The notes: a model not told the origin generated them from the sequence alone. Shown: positions 1 to 9,051, numbered from the stretch's first letter. The stretch: 64,000 bases of DNA from CAZWLY01 sp964634465 (GCA_964634465.1 CAZWLY010000015.1:1-64000), one strand, 5' to 3'. Numbers and translations are program-made.

Positions 1-195
1 GGCCACCAACAGCAGCAACCTAAACTGTCAGGTAATTACTAACACAGGACAATTATCCAACTAAATTGACGCCCACATTCGCCAATGGCCAGTATACATT
101 TCCTGCCTGGCGACACCTCAGTCCAAAGAGCCTTCATATCCAAGACGGTGTTCTTGGGCGGAGAAGCCCGCGCCCGCCCCGGCCGTCCGGGTCGC
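1..195. other. non-coding end of window
   Basis: No gene is supported here. The stretch lies downstream of the GDP-mannose pyrophosphorylase stop codon. The first 80 bases are visibly more AT-rich than the rest of the window, which would fit a promoter region for something to the left, but nothing specific can be assigned. Confidence 0.5.
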
Positions 196-1275
196 TTACG
201 AGGCGAGCGCCGCCTCGACCAGCTTCTTGATCTCCTCGGTTCGATCCTTGTGGACGATGAGGGTCTTGTCGCCCGCCCGGACGGTCACCAGGTCGTTGAC
301 GCCGATTAGTATGACCGTCTCTTGCTGATCCTCGCAGAAGACCAGGTTGCCGCCGGCGTCCAGGGTCAAGGCCCGGCCCCGACAGCGGTTGCCCGCTTCG
401 TCTCCGGGCAGGTATTCGGTCAGGGCCGGCCAGCCGCCAAGGTCCTTCCAGGTGAACTCCGCGGCCACACAACGCACTCGGCCGGCCTTTTCCATGACGC
501 CGTAGTCGATGGATATCTTTTGCAAAGGCCCGAACGCTTCTGCCAGGGCCTCGGGCCATTTTCCCGTCTGGTCGAACTCGACCGCCCTCAAGATGCGTTC
601 AAGGTGTTGGGGAAGATGTTTCTCGATCTCCTCGAGAACGGCCTCGGCCGTCCAGGCGAACATGCCCGAGTTCCATAGATAGCGCCCCGATTCGACGTAC
701 CTTTCGGCCGTCTCCCGGTCCGGCTTTTCCTTGAAGCTGGCCAACTCGAAGTGTTCGATGCCGTCGTCGTCGAGCACCCGGCGCCCCAGCTCCAGATAGC
801 CGTAGCCGGTGGCCGAGTGGGTCGGCTCGATGCCGAGGGTGTAGAGGGTCCGCCCGTCCCGCGCTCCCCGGGCGGCTGAAAGAAGCGTCTTCTGGAACAG
901 CTCGATCGGCTCGATGACGTGATCCGCGGTCAGGGTGACGATGACCGGATCGCCGAAACGCCGCCGTCCCAGCGCCGCTCCCAGACAGACCGCGGCCGCG
1001 GTGTCGCGGCGCATCGGCTCGCCGATGACGTTGTGCCGGGGCAGCTCCGGCAACTGCTCTATGGCCAGCTCCAGGTAGGTCGGGTTGGTGAGGACCAGGA
1101 TCCGCTCCGGCGGGATGAGGCGGCGGATCCGGTCGAAGCTTTTCTGCAGCAGGCTGCGCTCGTCGAAGAGCTTCAGGAACTGCTTGGGCCTTTCCTCGGT
1201 GCTCAAGGGCCAGAACCTGGTCCCCGCCCCTCCGGCCATGATGACGGCCATCAGATCGAGTTCGGTCTTGTCCAT
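196..1275 (-). CDS. manC: mannose-1-phosphate guanylyltransferase (GDP-mannose pyrophosphorylase)
   Basis: Predicted to make GDP-mannose from mannose-1-phosphate and GTP in the cytoplasm, supplying the mannosyltransferases upstream. The 359-residue product has the nucleotidyltransferase signature near its N-terminus (IMAGGAGTRFWPLS, followed by RPKQF) and the GEP...DTAAAV and TADHVI motifs of the GMP family. It has the length of the single-domain form: the C-terminal phosphomannose-isomerase cupin of bifunctional ManC/AlgA proteins is absent. That cupin appears instead on the glycosyltransferase two genes upstream. The ATG is preceded by AAGGAG about nine bases away; an internal Met at residue 9 is a weaker alternative. 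It is the last gene of a minus-strand cluster, 23 bases after a GH130 gene. Whether it also accepts other hexose-1-phosphates cannot be told. Confidence 0.9.
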   Translation of the reverse strand: MDKTELDLMAVIMAGGAGTRFWPLSTEERPKQFLKLFDERSLLQKSFDRIRRLIPPERILVLTNPTYLELAIEQLPELPRHNVIGEPMRRDTAAAVCLGAALGRRRFGDPVIVTLTADHVIEPIELFQKTLLSAARGARDGRTLYTLGIEPTHSATGYGYLELGRRVLDDDGIEHFELASFKEKPDRETAERYVESGRYLWNSGMFAWTAEAVLEEIEKHLPQHLERILRAVEFDQTGKWPEALAEAFGPLQKISIDYGVMEKAGRVRCVAAEFTWKDLGGWPALTEYLPGDEAGNRCRGRALTLDAGGNLVFCEDQQETVILIGVNDLVTVRAGDKTLIVHKDRTEEIKKLVEAALAS

Positions 1276-1298
1276 GGGTCATGCTCCTTACTCGAACG

Positions 1299-2243
1299 TC
1301 ACTTCGCCGGCCTCGGCGCCTCGAAGCAGAGCTCGACCAGGTCGTCGATCCGGGCCGTGCCGACACACATGACCGTGTCGGCCCCGCCCCAGTAGATCTT
1401 GACCGTGCCGTCATCCTCGGGTGTCGCGCCGCAGGTGAAGACGACGTTGTGAACGTAGCCGGTTACCTCCCACGGGTCTTCAGGCTGGAGTATCCATTCG
1501 TCGGCCACGCCCAGAACCCGGGCCGGATCGTCCAGGTCGTGCAGGGCGACGCCGAGACGATAGATAGCCCCGTCCATGGTCTTGAATACGCCGTGGAAGA
1601 TGTTGAGCCAGCCCCGCTCGGTTTTGATCGGCGTCGCGCCGGGCCCGAGCTTCATCTCGTCCCAGTGATAGGCCAGCGGCTCGATTATCACCTTGGAGTC
1701 GCCCCAGTGGACGAGGTCCGGCGAGTAAGAGATCCAGATCGACCAGGGGGAGATTTCGGAGTGGGGCCGGTCCAGCCGGGCGTAACGGCCGTCGAACCTG
1801 GCCGGGAAGATGACCACGTTGCGGTAATCGGCCTGGGTGATCAGGGCGACCCGCTCGATCCTTTCAAAGTCTCTGGTCCGAGCCAGGACGATCCGGACGC
1901 CATGGCGGGAGTAGGCCGAGTAGGTGATCAGGTACTCCCCGTCCAGGGGGCAGATTCGGGGGTCTTCGACCCCGTACTCCTCGTAGGCGGCGAAGGGCCC
2001 TTCGGCGGCCGGGGTCAAGAACGGCTCGGGCCGAACCCGGAACTTAAACCCGTCCTCGCTCTCGGCCAGTCCGATGATCGAGCGGCCGTTTCTGAGGTGG
2101 GAGCGAAAGAGCATGATGTAGCGCCGCTCATGCTTGACCACCCCGGCGTTCAAGATGGTCGCCACCGGGTAGGGGACGTCGTCCCTGGTCAGGATCGGAT
2201 TGCCGGGATACCGTTTGACGATGGGCTCAGCCGGCCCGGCCAT
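1299..2243 (-). CDS. GH130 family beta-mannoside phosphorylase or glycosidase
   Basis: The 314-residue protein has the five-bladed beta-propeller pattern of GH130, with NPIL near the N-terminus, GVEDPRI and the WISYSPDLVHWG blade motif. GH130 enzymes mostly phosphorolyse beta-1,4- or beta-1,2-mannosides into alpha-mannose-1-phosphate, which would feed the adjacent GDP-mannose pyrophosphorylase; substrate specificity is not readable here. The chosen ATG has GGAAGGAGG six bases upstream and lies 17 bases inside the preceding gene, so the two are probably translationally coupled. A TTG seven codons earlier is in frame but overlaps the ribosome-binding site. It is a distant paralogue of the GH130 gene at 3596-4543. 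No signal peptide is visible, so a cytoplasmic role is expected. Confidence 0.85.
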   Translation of the reverse strand: MAGPAEPIVKRYPGNPILTRDDVPYPVATILNAGVVKHERRYIMLFRSHLRNGRSIIGLAESEDGFKFRVRPEPFLTPAAEGPFAAYEEYGVEDPRICPLDGEYLITYSAYSRHGVRIVLARTRDFERIERVALITQADYRNVVIFPARFDGRYARLDRPHSEISPWSIWISYSPDLVHWGDSKVIIEPLAYHWDEMKLGPGATPIKTERGWLNIFHGVFKTMDGAIYRLGVALHDLDDPARVLGVADEWILQPEDPWEVTGYVHNVVFTCGATPEDDGTVKIYWGGADTVMCVGTARIDDLVELCFEAPRPAK

Positions 2244-3582
2244 AGTCGTCCTCCTTCCGCTCAATGTCGTCCTCGCCGAAGTAGTCGCCGGTCTGGACCT
2301 CGATGAAGACCAGCCTGTCTGGCCCCGGATTCATTATCCGGTGCCAGGCCCGCCGGGGGATGTCCGCGGCTTGGCCGGCGGCCAGCTTTATTTCCTGACC
2401 GTCCCGGCTGACCACCGCCTCGCCCTCGATTACGTACCAGTGTTCGGCCCGGCGGCGGTGGCGCTGGAGACTCAGGCGCTGGCCGGGGTGGACGACGATC
2501 CGCTTGACCTTGTGGTCCGGTTCGTCGGACAGGACCTGGTAGTAGCCCCAGGGGCGGTGATCCTCCCGTCGACTTTGGGAGATGATCCGCCGGTAGAGCC
2601 CCAGGTAGTCATCGACCATCCTCTCGGCGCTGAAGCGCTCCTCGACCCACTTCCGGCAGGCGGCGCGATCCAGCTCGGCCACCCGGGCCAGGGCCTCGAT
2701 CGCCTCCTCGATCGAGCCGACCAGGAAGCCTGTCTCGCCGTCGGCGATCACCTCGGGCATGCTGCCCCGGTTGAAGGCGACCACCGGCGTGCCGCAGGCC
2801 ATGGCCTCGATGACCGACAAGCCGAAGGGCTCGTCGAAATTGATGGCGTGAATCAGGGCGTAGGCTCCGCCCAGGAGTTCGTCCCTTTTTCGGGGGCCGG
2901 CCTGGCCGAGATAAACCACTCTCTCCCCGTCGAGGTGCGGCTTGACCTGGCGCTCGAAGTACTCGTCGTCCTGAATGATTCCGGATGTGATCAGCTTCCT
3001 GCCGGCCCGCTTGGCGATCTCGATGGCCTCCCTGGTTCCCTTGTCGTGATGGATGCGGCCGAAGAAGAGGAGATAGTCGCCGGGCTCGGGCCGGAAGGTG
3101 AACGAGCCCAGGTCGATGCCGTGGTGGATGGTGGCGGCGTAGGTCAGCTCGGGGCTCTTGTCGGCCTCGCTGATGGCCACGTAGTGGGCCCGGTCGTTGT
3201 ATTTCCGGTAGACGGGCAGAATTTTGGGCGAGGAGAAGCCGTGGATGGTCGTCAGGACCGGCGTCTCGGTCAGGCCGAGGTAGGTCAGGGGCAGGTAGTC
3301 GAAATGGTTGTGGATCAGGTCGAACTCGTCCCCGCGCTCGAAGAGCTCGGCGATGTGGAGACACTCCCAGACCTTGGGCAGGATTTCCTTGTCCTCCTCG
3401 TAGCCCCGGGGGCAGACCCCGACCAGCTTGCCCTTGGTTTGAGAGTCCTGGGTGGCGAAGAGCGTGACGTCCACGCCCCTTTCGATCAGGCCCTCGGTCA
3501 GCAGTGAAACCACGCTCTCCCAGGGGCCGTAGTGCCGGGGCGGGGTTCGCCAAGCGATGGGCGAGAGCATGGCGATGCGCAT
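2227..3582 (-). CDS. GT4 glycosyltransferase fused to a mannose-6-phosphate isomerase-type cupin
   Basis: Residues 1 to about 335 are a GT-B glycosyltransferase of family 4, with an N-terminal Rossmann start (MRIAMLSPIAW...HYGPWE), a FFGRIHHDKGTREAI nucleotide-sugar domain start and the FDEPFGLSVIEAMACGTPVVAF motif. From residue 342 there is a second domain of about 100 residues starting HRPWGYYQVL and containing HPGQRLSLQRH, HWYVIEGEA and WHRIMNPG: the cupin normally found at the C-terminus of bifunctional ManC/AlgA or as stand-alone phosphomannose isomerase type II. I infer a mannose-related transferase that carries its own isomerase-like domain. Start has AGGAGGT at good spacing. It lies 13 bases after the GH130 stop codon upstream and overlaps the next GH130 gene. 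Confidence 0.88.
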   Translation of the reverse strand: MRIAMLSPIAWRTPPRHYGPWESVVSLLTEGLIERGVDVTLFATQDSQTKGKLVGVCPRGYEEDKEILPKVWECLHIAELFERGDEFDLIHNHFDYLPLTYLGLTETPVLTTIHGFSSPKILPVYRKYNDRAHYVAISEADKSPELTYAATIHHGIDLGSFTFRPEPGDYLLFFGRIHHDKGTREAIEIAKRAGRKLITSGIIQDDEYFERQVKPHLDGERVVYLGQAGPRKRDELLGGAYALIHAINFDEPFGLSVIEAMACGTPVVAFNRGSMPEVIADGETGFLVGSIEEAIEALARVAELDRAACRKWVEERFSAERMVDDYLGLYRRIISQSRREDHRPWGYYQVLSDEPDHKVKRIVVHPGQRLSLQRHRRRAEHWYVIEGEAVVSRDGQEIKLAAGQAADIPRRAWHRIMNPGPDRLVFIEVQTGDYFGEDDIERKEDDYGRAG

Positions 3583-3595
3583 GGTTGACCTCCTG

Positions 3596-4543
3596 TCACT
3601 TCCCTTGTTTCTTGAGCCACGCGAGCAACTCCGAGACCCGGCCCGTGGCCAGGGCGAGGCAACTGTCGGCCCCGCCGTAATAGAGCCTGACCTCGTCGCC
3701 CTCCCTCACCCAGCCGCAAGGGAAGACGACCTTGTCCACGTCGCCGTGAAGCTCGTAGACCTCCTCCGGGCCGAACATCCATTCGTCCGAGCGGACGATC
3801 ACCCGTCTCGGGTCCTCCAAATCGAGCAGGGCCAGGCCGAGACGATAGATGCAGCCCGCCGCCGTCATCTTCACGCCGTGGTAGAGGATCAGCCAGCCCT
3901 CGTCGGTCTTGAGCGGCGGCGGAGAGAGGCCGATCTTGTTGGCGTCCCACCAGCCGCCCTTCCTGGCCGGAATCAGAATCCTGTGGTCGCCCCAATGCTT
4001 CAGATCGGGCGAGAAGGAGATCCAGATATGGGCTCCGGTCAAGGCGAAGGTGGACACCGGCCGGTGTAGCATGGCCCATCGGCCGCCGAAGCGGACCGGG
4101 AAGAGGGCGGCGTCCTTGTCCTCGGGCGGCAGAACCGGTCCCTGTCGTTCGAAGTGGATGAAATCTTTGGTGCAGGCCAGTGAGACCAGCGGACCGCCCT
4201 CGGAGTAGGCGGTGTAGGCCACGGCCCACTCCCGCCGCTCCTCCAGATAGGTAATCCGGGGGTCTTCGATGCCCCAGATCTCTTCGGGGTGGAGTTCGGG
4301 CTCGGGGGGCAGCGTCGGCCGGGCGTCGATCCGCCACTCGCTCACCCCGTCCCGGCTCCGGGCGACGGTCAGATGGGAAATTCCCCGCCGGTCCTCGACC
4401 CTCATCAGCAGGATGGTCTCGCCGTCGATCTTGGTCGCGGCGGCGTTGAAGACCGAGTTGGCCGGGTAGGGGATATCGGCGGCGGTTATGATCGGGTTGT
4501 CCGGATGGCGGTGGAAAAGCTCCTTGAACTGGGGGTGGTTCAT
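3596..4543 (-). CDS. GH130 family beta-mannoside phosphorylase or glycosidase (second copy)
   Basis: The 315-residue protein has the GH130 blade motifs: HPDNPII near the N-terminus, WGIEDPRITYLE, HIWISFSPDLKHWGDHR and a C-terminal YYGGADSCLALATG. The last motif is shared with the paralogue at 1299-2243 (YWGGADTVMCVGTA). The two differ enough in the middle (GGWWDANKIG here, YHWDEMKLG there) that they probably act on different linkages or chain lengths. Known GH130 members phosphorolyse or hydrolyse beta-mannosides. Start ATG follows GGAG nine bases upstream. A 221-base gap to the GT4 gene upstream may hold a separate promoter, but I could not identify one. No export signal is seen. Confidence 0.85.
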   Translation of the reverse strand: MNHPQFKELFHRHPDNPIITAADIPYPANSVFNAAATKIDGETILLMRVEDRRGISHLTVARSRDGVSEWRIDARPTLPPEPELHPEEIWGIEDPRITYLEERREWAVAYTAYSEGGPLVSLACTKDFIHFERQGPVLPPEDKDAALFPVRFGGRWAMLHRPVSTFALTGAHIWISFSPDLKHWGDHRILIPARKGGWWDANKIGLSPPPLKTDEGWLILYHGVKMTAAGCIYRLGLALLDLEDPRRVIVRSDEWMFGPEEVYELHGDVDKVVFPCGWVREGDEVRLYYGGADSCLALATGRVSELLAWLKKQGK

Positions 4544-4764
4544 CTGGTCGATCTCCTGATGTCGTCACGTCGCCGCCTTGGCCGGCGATCGGTTCGGCCG
4601 AGTCTTCACCGCTCGGCTCCGGTTCTCTCCAGCGACCGAGCCGCCTATGATCGAAACCCCTCCGGCCTCGCTCGGCCCCTTGACGGCGGCCCGTCGCCGC
4701 GGACGTCGTGTTTCCTGAAGGTCTCCCTCTTCATGGCCCGGCTCCTTGGCTTCCCCGGCCAGGC
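4544..4764. other. intergenic gap inside the glycan cluster
   Basis: This 221-base stretch is GC-rich and has no supported coding region. No clear terminator or sigma-70 box pair was recognised. Confidence 0.4.
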
Positions 4765-5991
4765 CTAAAACTCCAGGTCGAGCCTCACCGGCCGGCCCGA
4801 TCGCGTCGCCTGGCGGGCCAGTTCGTAGGCCTGGTTGTACTGGCGGGCGACGACCTCCCAGGAGACGACCTCATCCAGATAGCGCTTGAGGTTTTCTCCC
4901 AGGGTCAGGCGAAGCCGTTCATCGCAGGCCAGTTGGATGACCTTTTCCTTGAGCATGCTCTTGGTGGTGAAGAGCAGGCCGCCCTCGCTTTCCAGGGTTT
5001 GGGCGGTCAGCCCCTCCAGGGGCGCGGTGGTGACATAGGGTTTGTTCAAGGCGATTATCCGGGCCAGGGTGCCCGACTGGGTTTCATCGGTCGAAGGCAG
5101 GACGATGAAATCGCAGACGGCCATCATCTTGTAGTAGATGTCACCCCGGGGGATGAACTCGTAGTAGTGGGCCAGACCCTTGCGCTCCAGGGCCAGGGCC
5201 TCGGACTTCCACTGGTCGTAGTCCGCCTTGTGATTCGGGTCCCGCATCGCTCCGGCGGCCAACAGGTCCCATTCGACGCCGCTTCGGGCCTTGATTTCGT
5301 GATGGATCTCCTCCCACATCGACAAGAGAATGTCCCAGCGCTTGTTGGACTGGATCCAGCCGATCATGCCGACCAGGTGGTTCGACACGCCGACTTCGTC
5401 CAGGCCGAGCTCCTTTCTGAGCAGAGGAATTTCATGGACGCCCCAGCGCTTGTCCGGCCGGGCGCCGTGGGGGACGACCATGATGTTTCGGGGTATCTCC
5501 CAGCCATAGCCGGGAAACGTCCAGGCCAACCGCCATTTCTGGTAGTAGCACTTGAACAGGACCAGATCGCACCTTTGGCACAGGTTGTAGATGAAGTTGG
5601 CCTCGGCGTCCCTCAAACGGCCGTGGACGGTGTGGGGCTCGACGACGGTGGGAAAGTCGTCGATCGCTTCCAGGAGGGTCAGGAAACCCTCGTTGTTGTC
5701 GCCCACGCCGCGGTGGTCGTAATACTCGTAGAGGCCGTACTCGTGCTCGAGGTGGACGGCGTAGGGGTTGAGCCGTTCTATCTTTTCGGCCACCGGCCGC
5801 CACCAGTCGTGGCGGCTCAGGTCGATCAGGGGGAAGACCCCCTCGCCCCGGCCGTCGGTGTGGCTGATGACCACGACCTCCTTATCGGGGTTGGCCTTCT
5901 GGATGAACTCCCTGGCCTCCTCGGTGAAGGTTCCAATTCCGCACAGTCTCGGCGGGTAGGAACTGACCATGACGATCGGCTGGGATGACAT
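4765..5991 (-). CDS. GT4-type glycosyltransferase
   Basis: A 408-residue GT-B glycosyltransferase. The N-terminus reads MSSQPIVMVSSYPPRLCGIGTF, a pattern shared with the next protein upstream (NHLPRQCGIATFTTDL), so the two are related; both have an HEYG or HEFG motif near residues 90-100. The second half contains VGMIGWIQSNKRWDILL and a C-terminal LPSTDETQSGTLARIIALNKPYV segment where family 4 enzymes bind the nucleotide sugar. The ATG is preceded by GAGGTGG; five codons further upstream another in-frame start exists without a better site. The beginning overlaps the end of the upstream gene by 110 bases, unusual in this otherwise tidy genome. Donor and acceptor are unknown; the neighbourhood suggests GDP-mannose. 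Confidence 0.82.
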   Translation of the reverse strand: MSSQPIVMVSSYPPRLCGIGTFTEEAREFIQKANPDKEVVVISHTDGRGEGVFPLIDLSRHDWWRPVAEKIERLNPYAVHLEHEYGLYEYYDHRGVGDNNEGFLTLLEAIDDFPTVVEPHTVHGRLRDAEANFIYNLCQRCDLVLFKCYYQKWRLAWTFPGYGWEIPRNIMVVPHGARPDKRWGVHEIPLLRKELGLDEVGVSNHLVGMIGWIQSNKRWDILLSMWEEIHHEIKARSGVEWDLLAAGAMRDPNHKADYDQWKSEALALERKGLAHYYEFIPRGDIYYKMMAVCDFIVLPSTDETQSGTLARIIALNKPYVTTAPLEGLTAQTLESEGGLLFTTKSMLKEKVIQLACDERLRLTLGENLKRYLDEVVSWEVVARQYNQAYELARQATRSGRPVRLDLEF

Positions 5992-8314
5992 ACCGGTCCA
6001 CCTCACGCGCAGCCGCGCAATTTTGCGCCAGGGCCTCTTCGTTCGTCGAGGACTCGCTGACGGCGTAAAGGTTCAACAGGGAAAGCAGCCAGGCCAAAGT
6101 CGATTCCGCGCCCTGGTTCCGGTTGGGACCGTCGGCGGTCAGTCCGTCGCAGCAACCGCCCGTCTTGTAGTCGTAGAGCGCAACGTTGAGATCGTTGCGG
6201 CCCAGGAACCACTCCAGACAGCGCTGGGCCTCGGTGAGCCACTTTTCGTCCTGGGTGGCCTGGTAGGCCTCGAGGCAGGCCTCGATGGTGTTTTGGACTT
6301 CGATCGGCTGTTGGTCGAACCTGGCCCTGGGGCCGCCTCGACGGAACCAGCCGTGGTTGCCGATGGGCACGAAGTGTCCCCTGGTCTCGTCGGTCTGGAT
6401 TTTTAGCAGCCAGTCGAGGGTCTTGAGCCCCGCTTCGAGCATCTCCTGGTTGCCCAGCCACTGGCCGGAGGCGATCAGCGCCTGGGGGATTTTGGCGTTG
6501 GCGTAGGTCAACTCGTCCTCGATCCAGGGCCACTCGTCGTCGGCGTGGGCCTGGTAGTCCTCGAAGAGCCGATGGGCCAGTTTGTCCCTGACCCGCCGGA
6601 CCTGGCTGTCACCGCCGAATCGCTTCAGATAGGCGTGGACGCCGATCAGGCCGAAAGCCCAGGCCCGGGGGTATTTGAACTCCAGCATGGCCGGCAGCGC
6701 CTTCTCGAAGAGGGTCAAAGCCATCTCGGTCAGGCCGTCGGACTGGGAGGAAGTGACGGCCATCCCCAGCCCCCAGACGGCCCGCCCGTGGCTGTCCTCG
6801 GAGCCTTCTTCCTCCAGCCACCGGCGGTCGTAGCCCATGAAGTTGCGGAACCGGCCGGTCTCCTCCTTGAAGGCGTGGTGCAAGAAGCTCAAATACCGGC
6901 CGGCCAGATCGGTCAGCCCGTCATCGTCGGAGACGATGTTTCGAGCCAGCAAGACGGCGATCAGGGCCCGGGCGTTGTCGTCGGTGCAGTAGCCGTGGTA
7001 GCGGTTGGGCACGATGAAATTGGCGTGTTGCAGCATCCCTACGTCGTCGGTCATTCGGCGCAGGTGGTCCAGTTTGGGCTGGGGCATTTCGGTCGGCTTG
7101 GCCTGGAGGGTCTTGGCCTGGAAGACGACGCGGGGACGCCTCTCCCGCTCCTCCTTGACCTCGACGAACACTTCCAGGTAGCGACGGGCCACCTCCTTCC
7201 AGATCATCTCCCGGCAGAAGGTGTAGGCTTTCTTGCGCATGGCGTGGCGGGCGACCTCGTTGTCCAGGAGGTCGATGACCTGCTCGGCCAAGGCGGCCGA
7301 GTCGCGGAAGGGGACCAGCCGCCCCCGGCCGTCGGCCAGCATCTCCTGGGCGTACCAGTAGGGCGTGGAGACGATGGCCTTGCCGGCGCCCAGAGAGTAG
7401 GCCAGGGTGCCGGAGACGATCTGTTCCTGACCGAGATAGGGGGTGACGTAGATGTCCGCCGCTCCCAGGAACTCGACCAGTTCCTCGAGTGTCACGAACC
7501 GATTGTGGAAAATGATGTGATCCTCCACCCCCAACTCCCTGGCCCGCCGTTGCAAGGACAGGCGGTAGGATTCGCCTTGATCCCGTTTGACGTGGGGATG
7601 GGTCGCGCCCAGGACGATGTAGGTGATTTCAGGGTGCTTTTCGACTATCGCGGGCAGGGCGTCGATCATGTACTCGATGCCCTTGCCCGGCGAGACCAGG
7701 CCGAAGGTCAGAATCACTTTCCGGCCCTCGACGCCGAACTGGTCCTTGTAGTAGTTGGGATCGACAAAGGGCACGTCCGGGATGCCGTGATGGATCAGAA
7801 CCACCTTTTCCGAGGGGACGCCGTAAACCTGGCGGAGGATGTCCTCCGCCTTCCGGCTCATGACCACCAGCCGGTCGGAGAGGTGGCAGATCTTCTCCAT
7901 CACCGCCCGCTGGCCGAGGTTGGGGGCCATGAGGACGGTGTGCAGCGTGGTGACCACGGGCATCCGCAGGTTGCTCAACAGCTCCAGAAGGTGGCTCCCG
8001 CTGTTGCCTCCGAAGATCCCGAATTCGTGTTGGAGGCACACGGTGTCCACCTGGTTCATGTTCAAAAAGTCGGCCGCCAGCCGGTAGTCGGCGATTTTCT
8101 TGTAATCCAGCTCGAAGCGGACCTGGCCCGGATAGTCGTATCCTTCCGGCGTGTCGTTCATGACCACCGCCCACAGATCCGTCTCGGGGGCCTCTTGCGC
8201 CAAGGCGGCCAGAAGGTCGGTGGTGAAGGTGGCGATGCCGCACTGGCGCGGCAAGTGGTTTCCGATCAGGGCGATGGTTCGTAGATCGGTCGGGTACAAG
8301 CTTCCTCGAACCAT
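5882..8314 (-). CDS. GT4 glycosyltransferase fused to a six-hairpin (alpha,alpha-barrel) domain
   Basis: An 810-residue two-domain protein. Residues 1 to about 385 form a GT4 enzyme (NHLPRQCGIATFTTDLLAAL, TFGLVSPGKGIEYMIDALP, and IYVTPYLGQEQIVSGTLAYSLGAG in two adjacent stretches). From about residue 410 to 770 comes a helical domain with HGYCTDDNARAL, EDSHGRAVWGLG, WPWIEDELTYANAKIPQAL and NQGAESTLAWL, the style of six-hairpin glycosidase or mannanase-like barrels. A single polypeptide could therefore extend and trim or bind one polymer; this is inference. The ATG has AAGGAG at normal spacing. The C-terminal 36 residues overlap the next gene and look low in family character, so a small frameshift near 5990 cannot be excluded. 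First gene of the cluster. Confidence 0.83.
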   Translation of the reverse strand: MVRGSLYPTDLRTIALIGNHLPRQCGIATFTTDLLAALAQEAPETDLWAVVMNDTPEGYDYPGQVRFELDYKKIADYRLAADFLNMNQVDTVCLQHEFGIFGGNSGSHLLELLSNLRMPVVTTLHTVLMAPNLGQRAVMEKICHLSDRLVVMSRKAEDILRQVYGVPSEKVVLIHHGIPDVPFVDPNYYKDQFGVEGRKVILTFGLVSPGKGIEYMIDALPAIVEKHPEITYIVLGATHPHVKRDQGESYRLSLQRRARELGVEDHIIFHNRFVTLEELVEFLGAADIYVTPYLGQEQIVSGTLAYSLGAGKAIVSTPYWYAQEMLADGRGRLVPFRDSAALAEQVIDLLDNEVARHAMRKKAYTFCREMIWKEVARRYLEVFVEVKEERERRPRVVFQAKTLQAKPTEMPQPKLDHLRRMTDDVGMLQHANFIVPNRYHGYCTDDNARALIAVLLARNIVSDDDGLTDLAGRYLSFLHHAFKEETGRFRNFMGYDRRWLEEEGSEDSHGRAVWGLGMAVTSSQSDGLTEMALTLFEKALPAMLEFKYPRAWAFGLIGVHAYLKRFGGDSQVRRVRDKLAHRLFEDYQAHADDEWPWIEDELTYANAKIPQALIASGQWLGNQEMLEAGLKTLDWLLKIQTDETRGHFVPIGNHGWFRRGGPRARFDQQPIEVQNTIEACLEAYQATQDEKWLTEAQRCLEWFLGRNDLNVALYDYKTGGCCDGLTADGPNRNQGAESTLAWLLSLLNLYAVSESSTNEEALAQNCAAAREVDRYVIPADRHGQFLPAETVRNWNLHRGGQGVHPEGQPR

Positions 8315-8400
8315 GGTCTTTCTCCTTTCAAGCCTCCCGCGCCCGCCCCACAGCGACATGAAGGGCGGGGCGGGCTCTCGGGCCGCGGTTCGCTCATCGA

Positions 8401-8871
8401 CTAGCCGGTATCCCGGACGGCCAGATCGGCCAGGGGGAAGAAGTAGTGGCCCGAATTACCGACGTAGTGCCTGACGCCGATCTCATCCAACACCTTCAAA
8501 ACTTCGTCTTTCTTCTCCTCGGCCAAGGTGACCACGGTGGCGTGGGGGTCGGCCTGCAACAGAGCGATCAAGGCGTCGTAACCCGATTTGCCTTTTGGGC
8601 CGCGATTTCTCCTCGTCTCCCTCAACCGGCGCGCCGAGGGTGCGGTCTCGGGATCGGTCTTGATCGCCTTGAGCCGCCCCGGGATATCGTTTCCGCGGCC
8701 GGGATGGCGTCTTCTTCCGGAATGATGGCCGGGCTCCCCGATCGGGTCGCCCATCTTGCTCCATTCGGCAAAAGACGAACCATGGACGCTCGACATTTGG
8801 CCTCCATTACTTTTTCGTCGTTCCGGAATCGAAAAAACGGTCGGTCTGGTCTCCTCAAGGGCGTATGCCAT
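8401..8871 (-). CDS. small hypothetical protein
   Basis: I do not recognise this 156-residue protein. The N-terminal 95 residues are low in structure and basic. The C-terminal 60 residues look like a folded alpha/beta domain (GYDALIALLQADPHATVV, then EEKKDEVLKVLDEIGV and RHYVGNSGHYFFPLADL). Start ATG has GGAGGG six bases upstream, which is the main support for a real gene. It lies between hsp20 and the glycan cluster, all on the minus strand, and could be co-transcribed with either. Codon usage in the C-terminal part resembles neighbours; the N-terminal part is less convincing. Confidence 0.5.
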   Translation of the reverse strand: MAYALEETRPTVFSIPERRKSNGGQMSSVHGSSFAEWSKMGDPIGEPGHHSGRRRHPGRGNDIPGRLKAIKTDPETAPSARRLRETRRNRGPKGKSGYDALIALLQADPHATVVTLAEEKKDEVLKVLDEIGVRHYVGNSGHYFFPLADLAVRDTG

Positions 8872-9051
8872 GTATTCCCTCCGCTCAAGCGATGGTGATG
8901 AGGCTCTTTTTATTTGGAAACCGGGCCAGGTGCCGGGCGTGGGGTTGCCTTGCAGAGAAACCACGACAGCGGCGAGCACCAACCGATCACCCGACGGCGA
9001 CGATCCTCACCACGTCATCTGCGGCCGATGAGGGCCTGGGCATGGCTTGGC

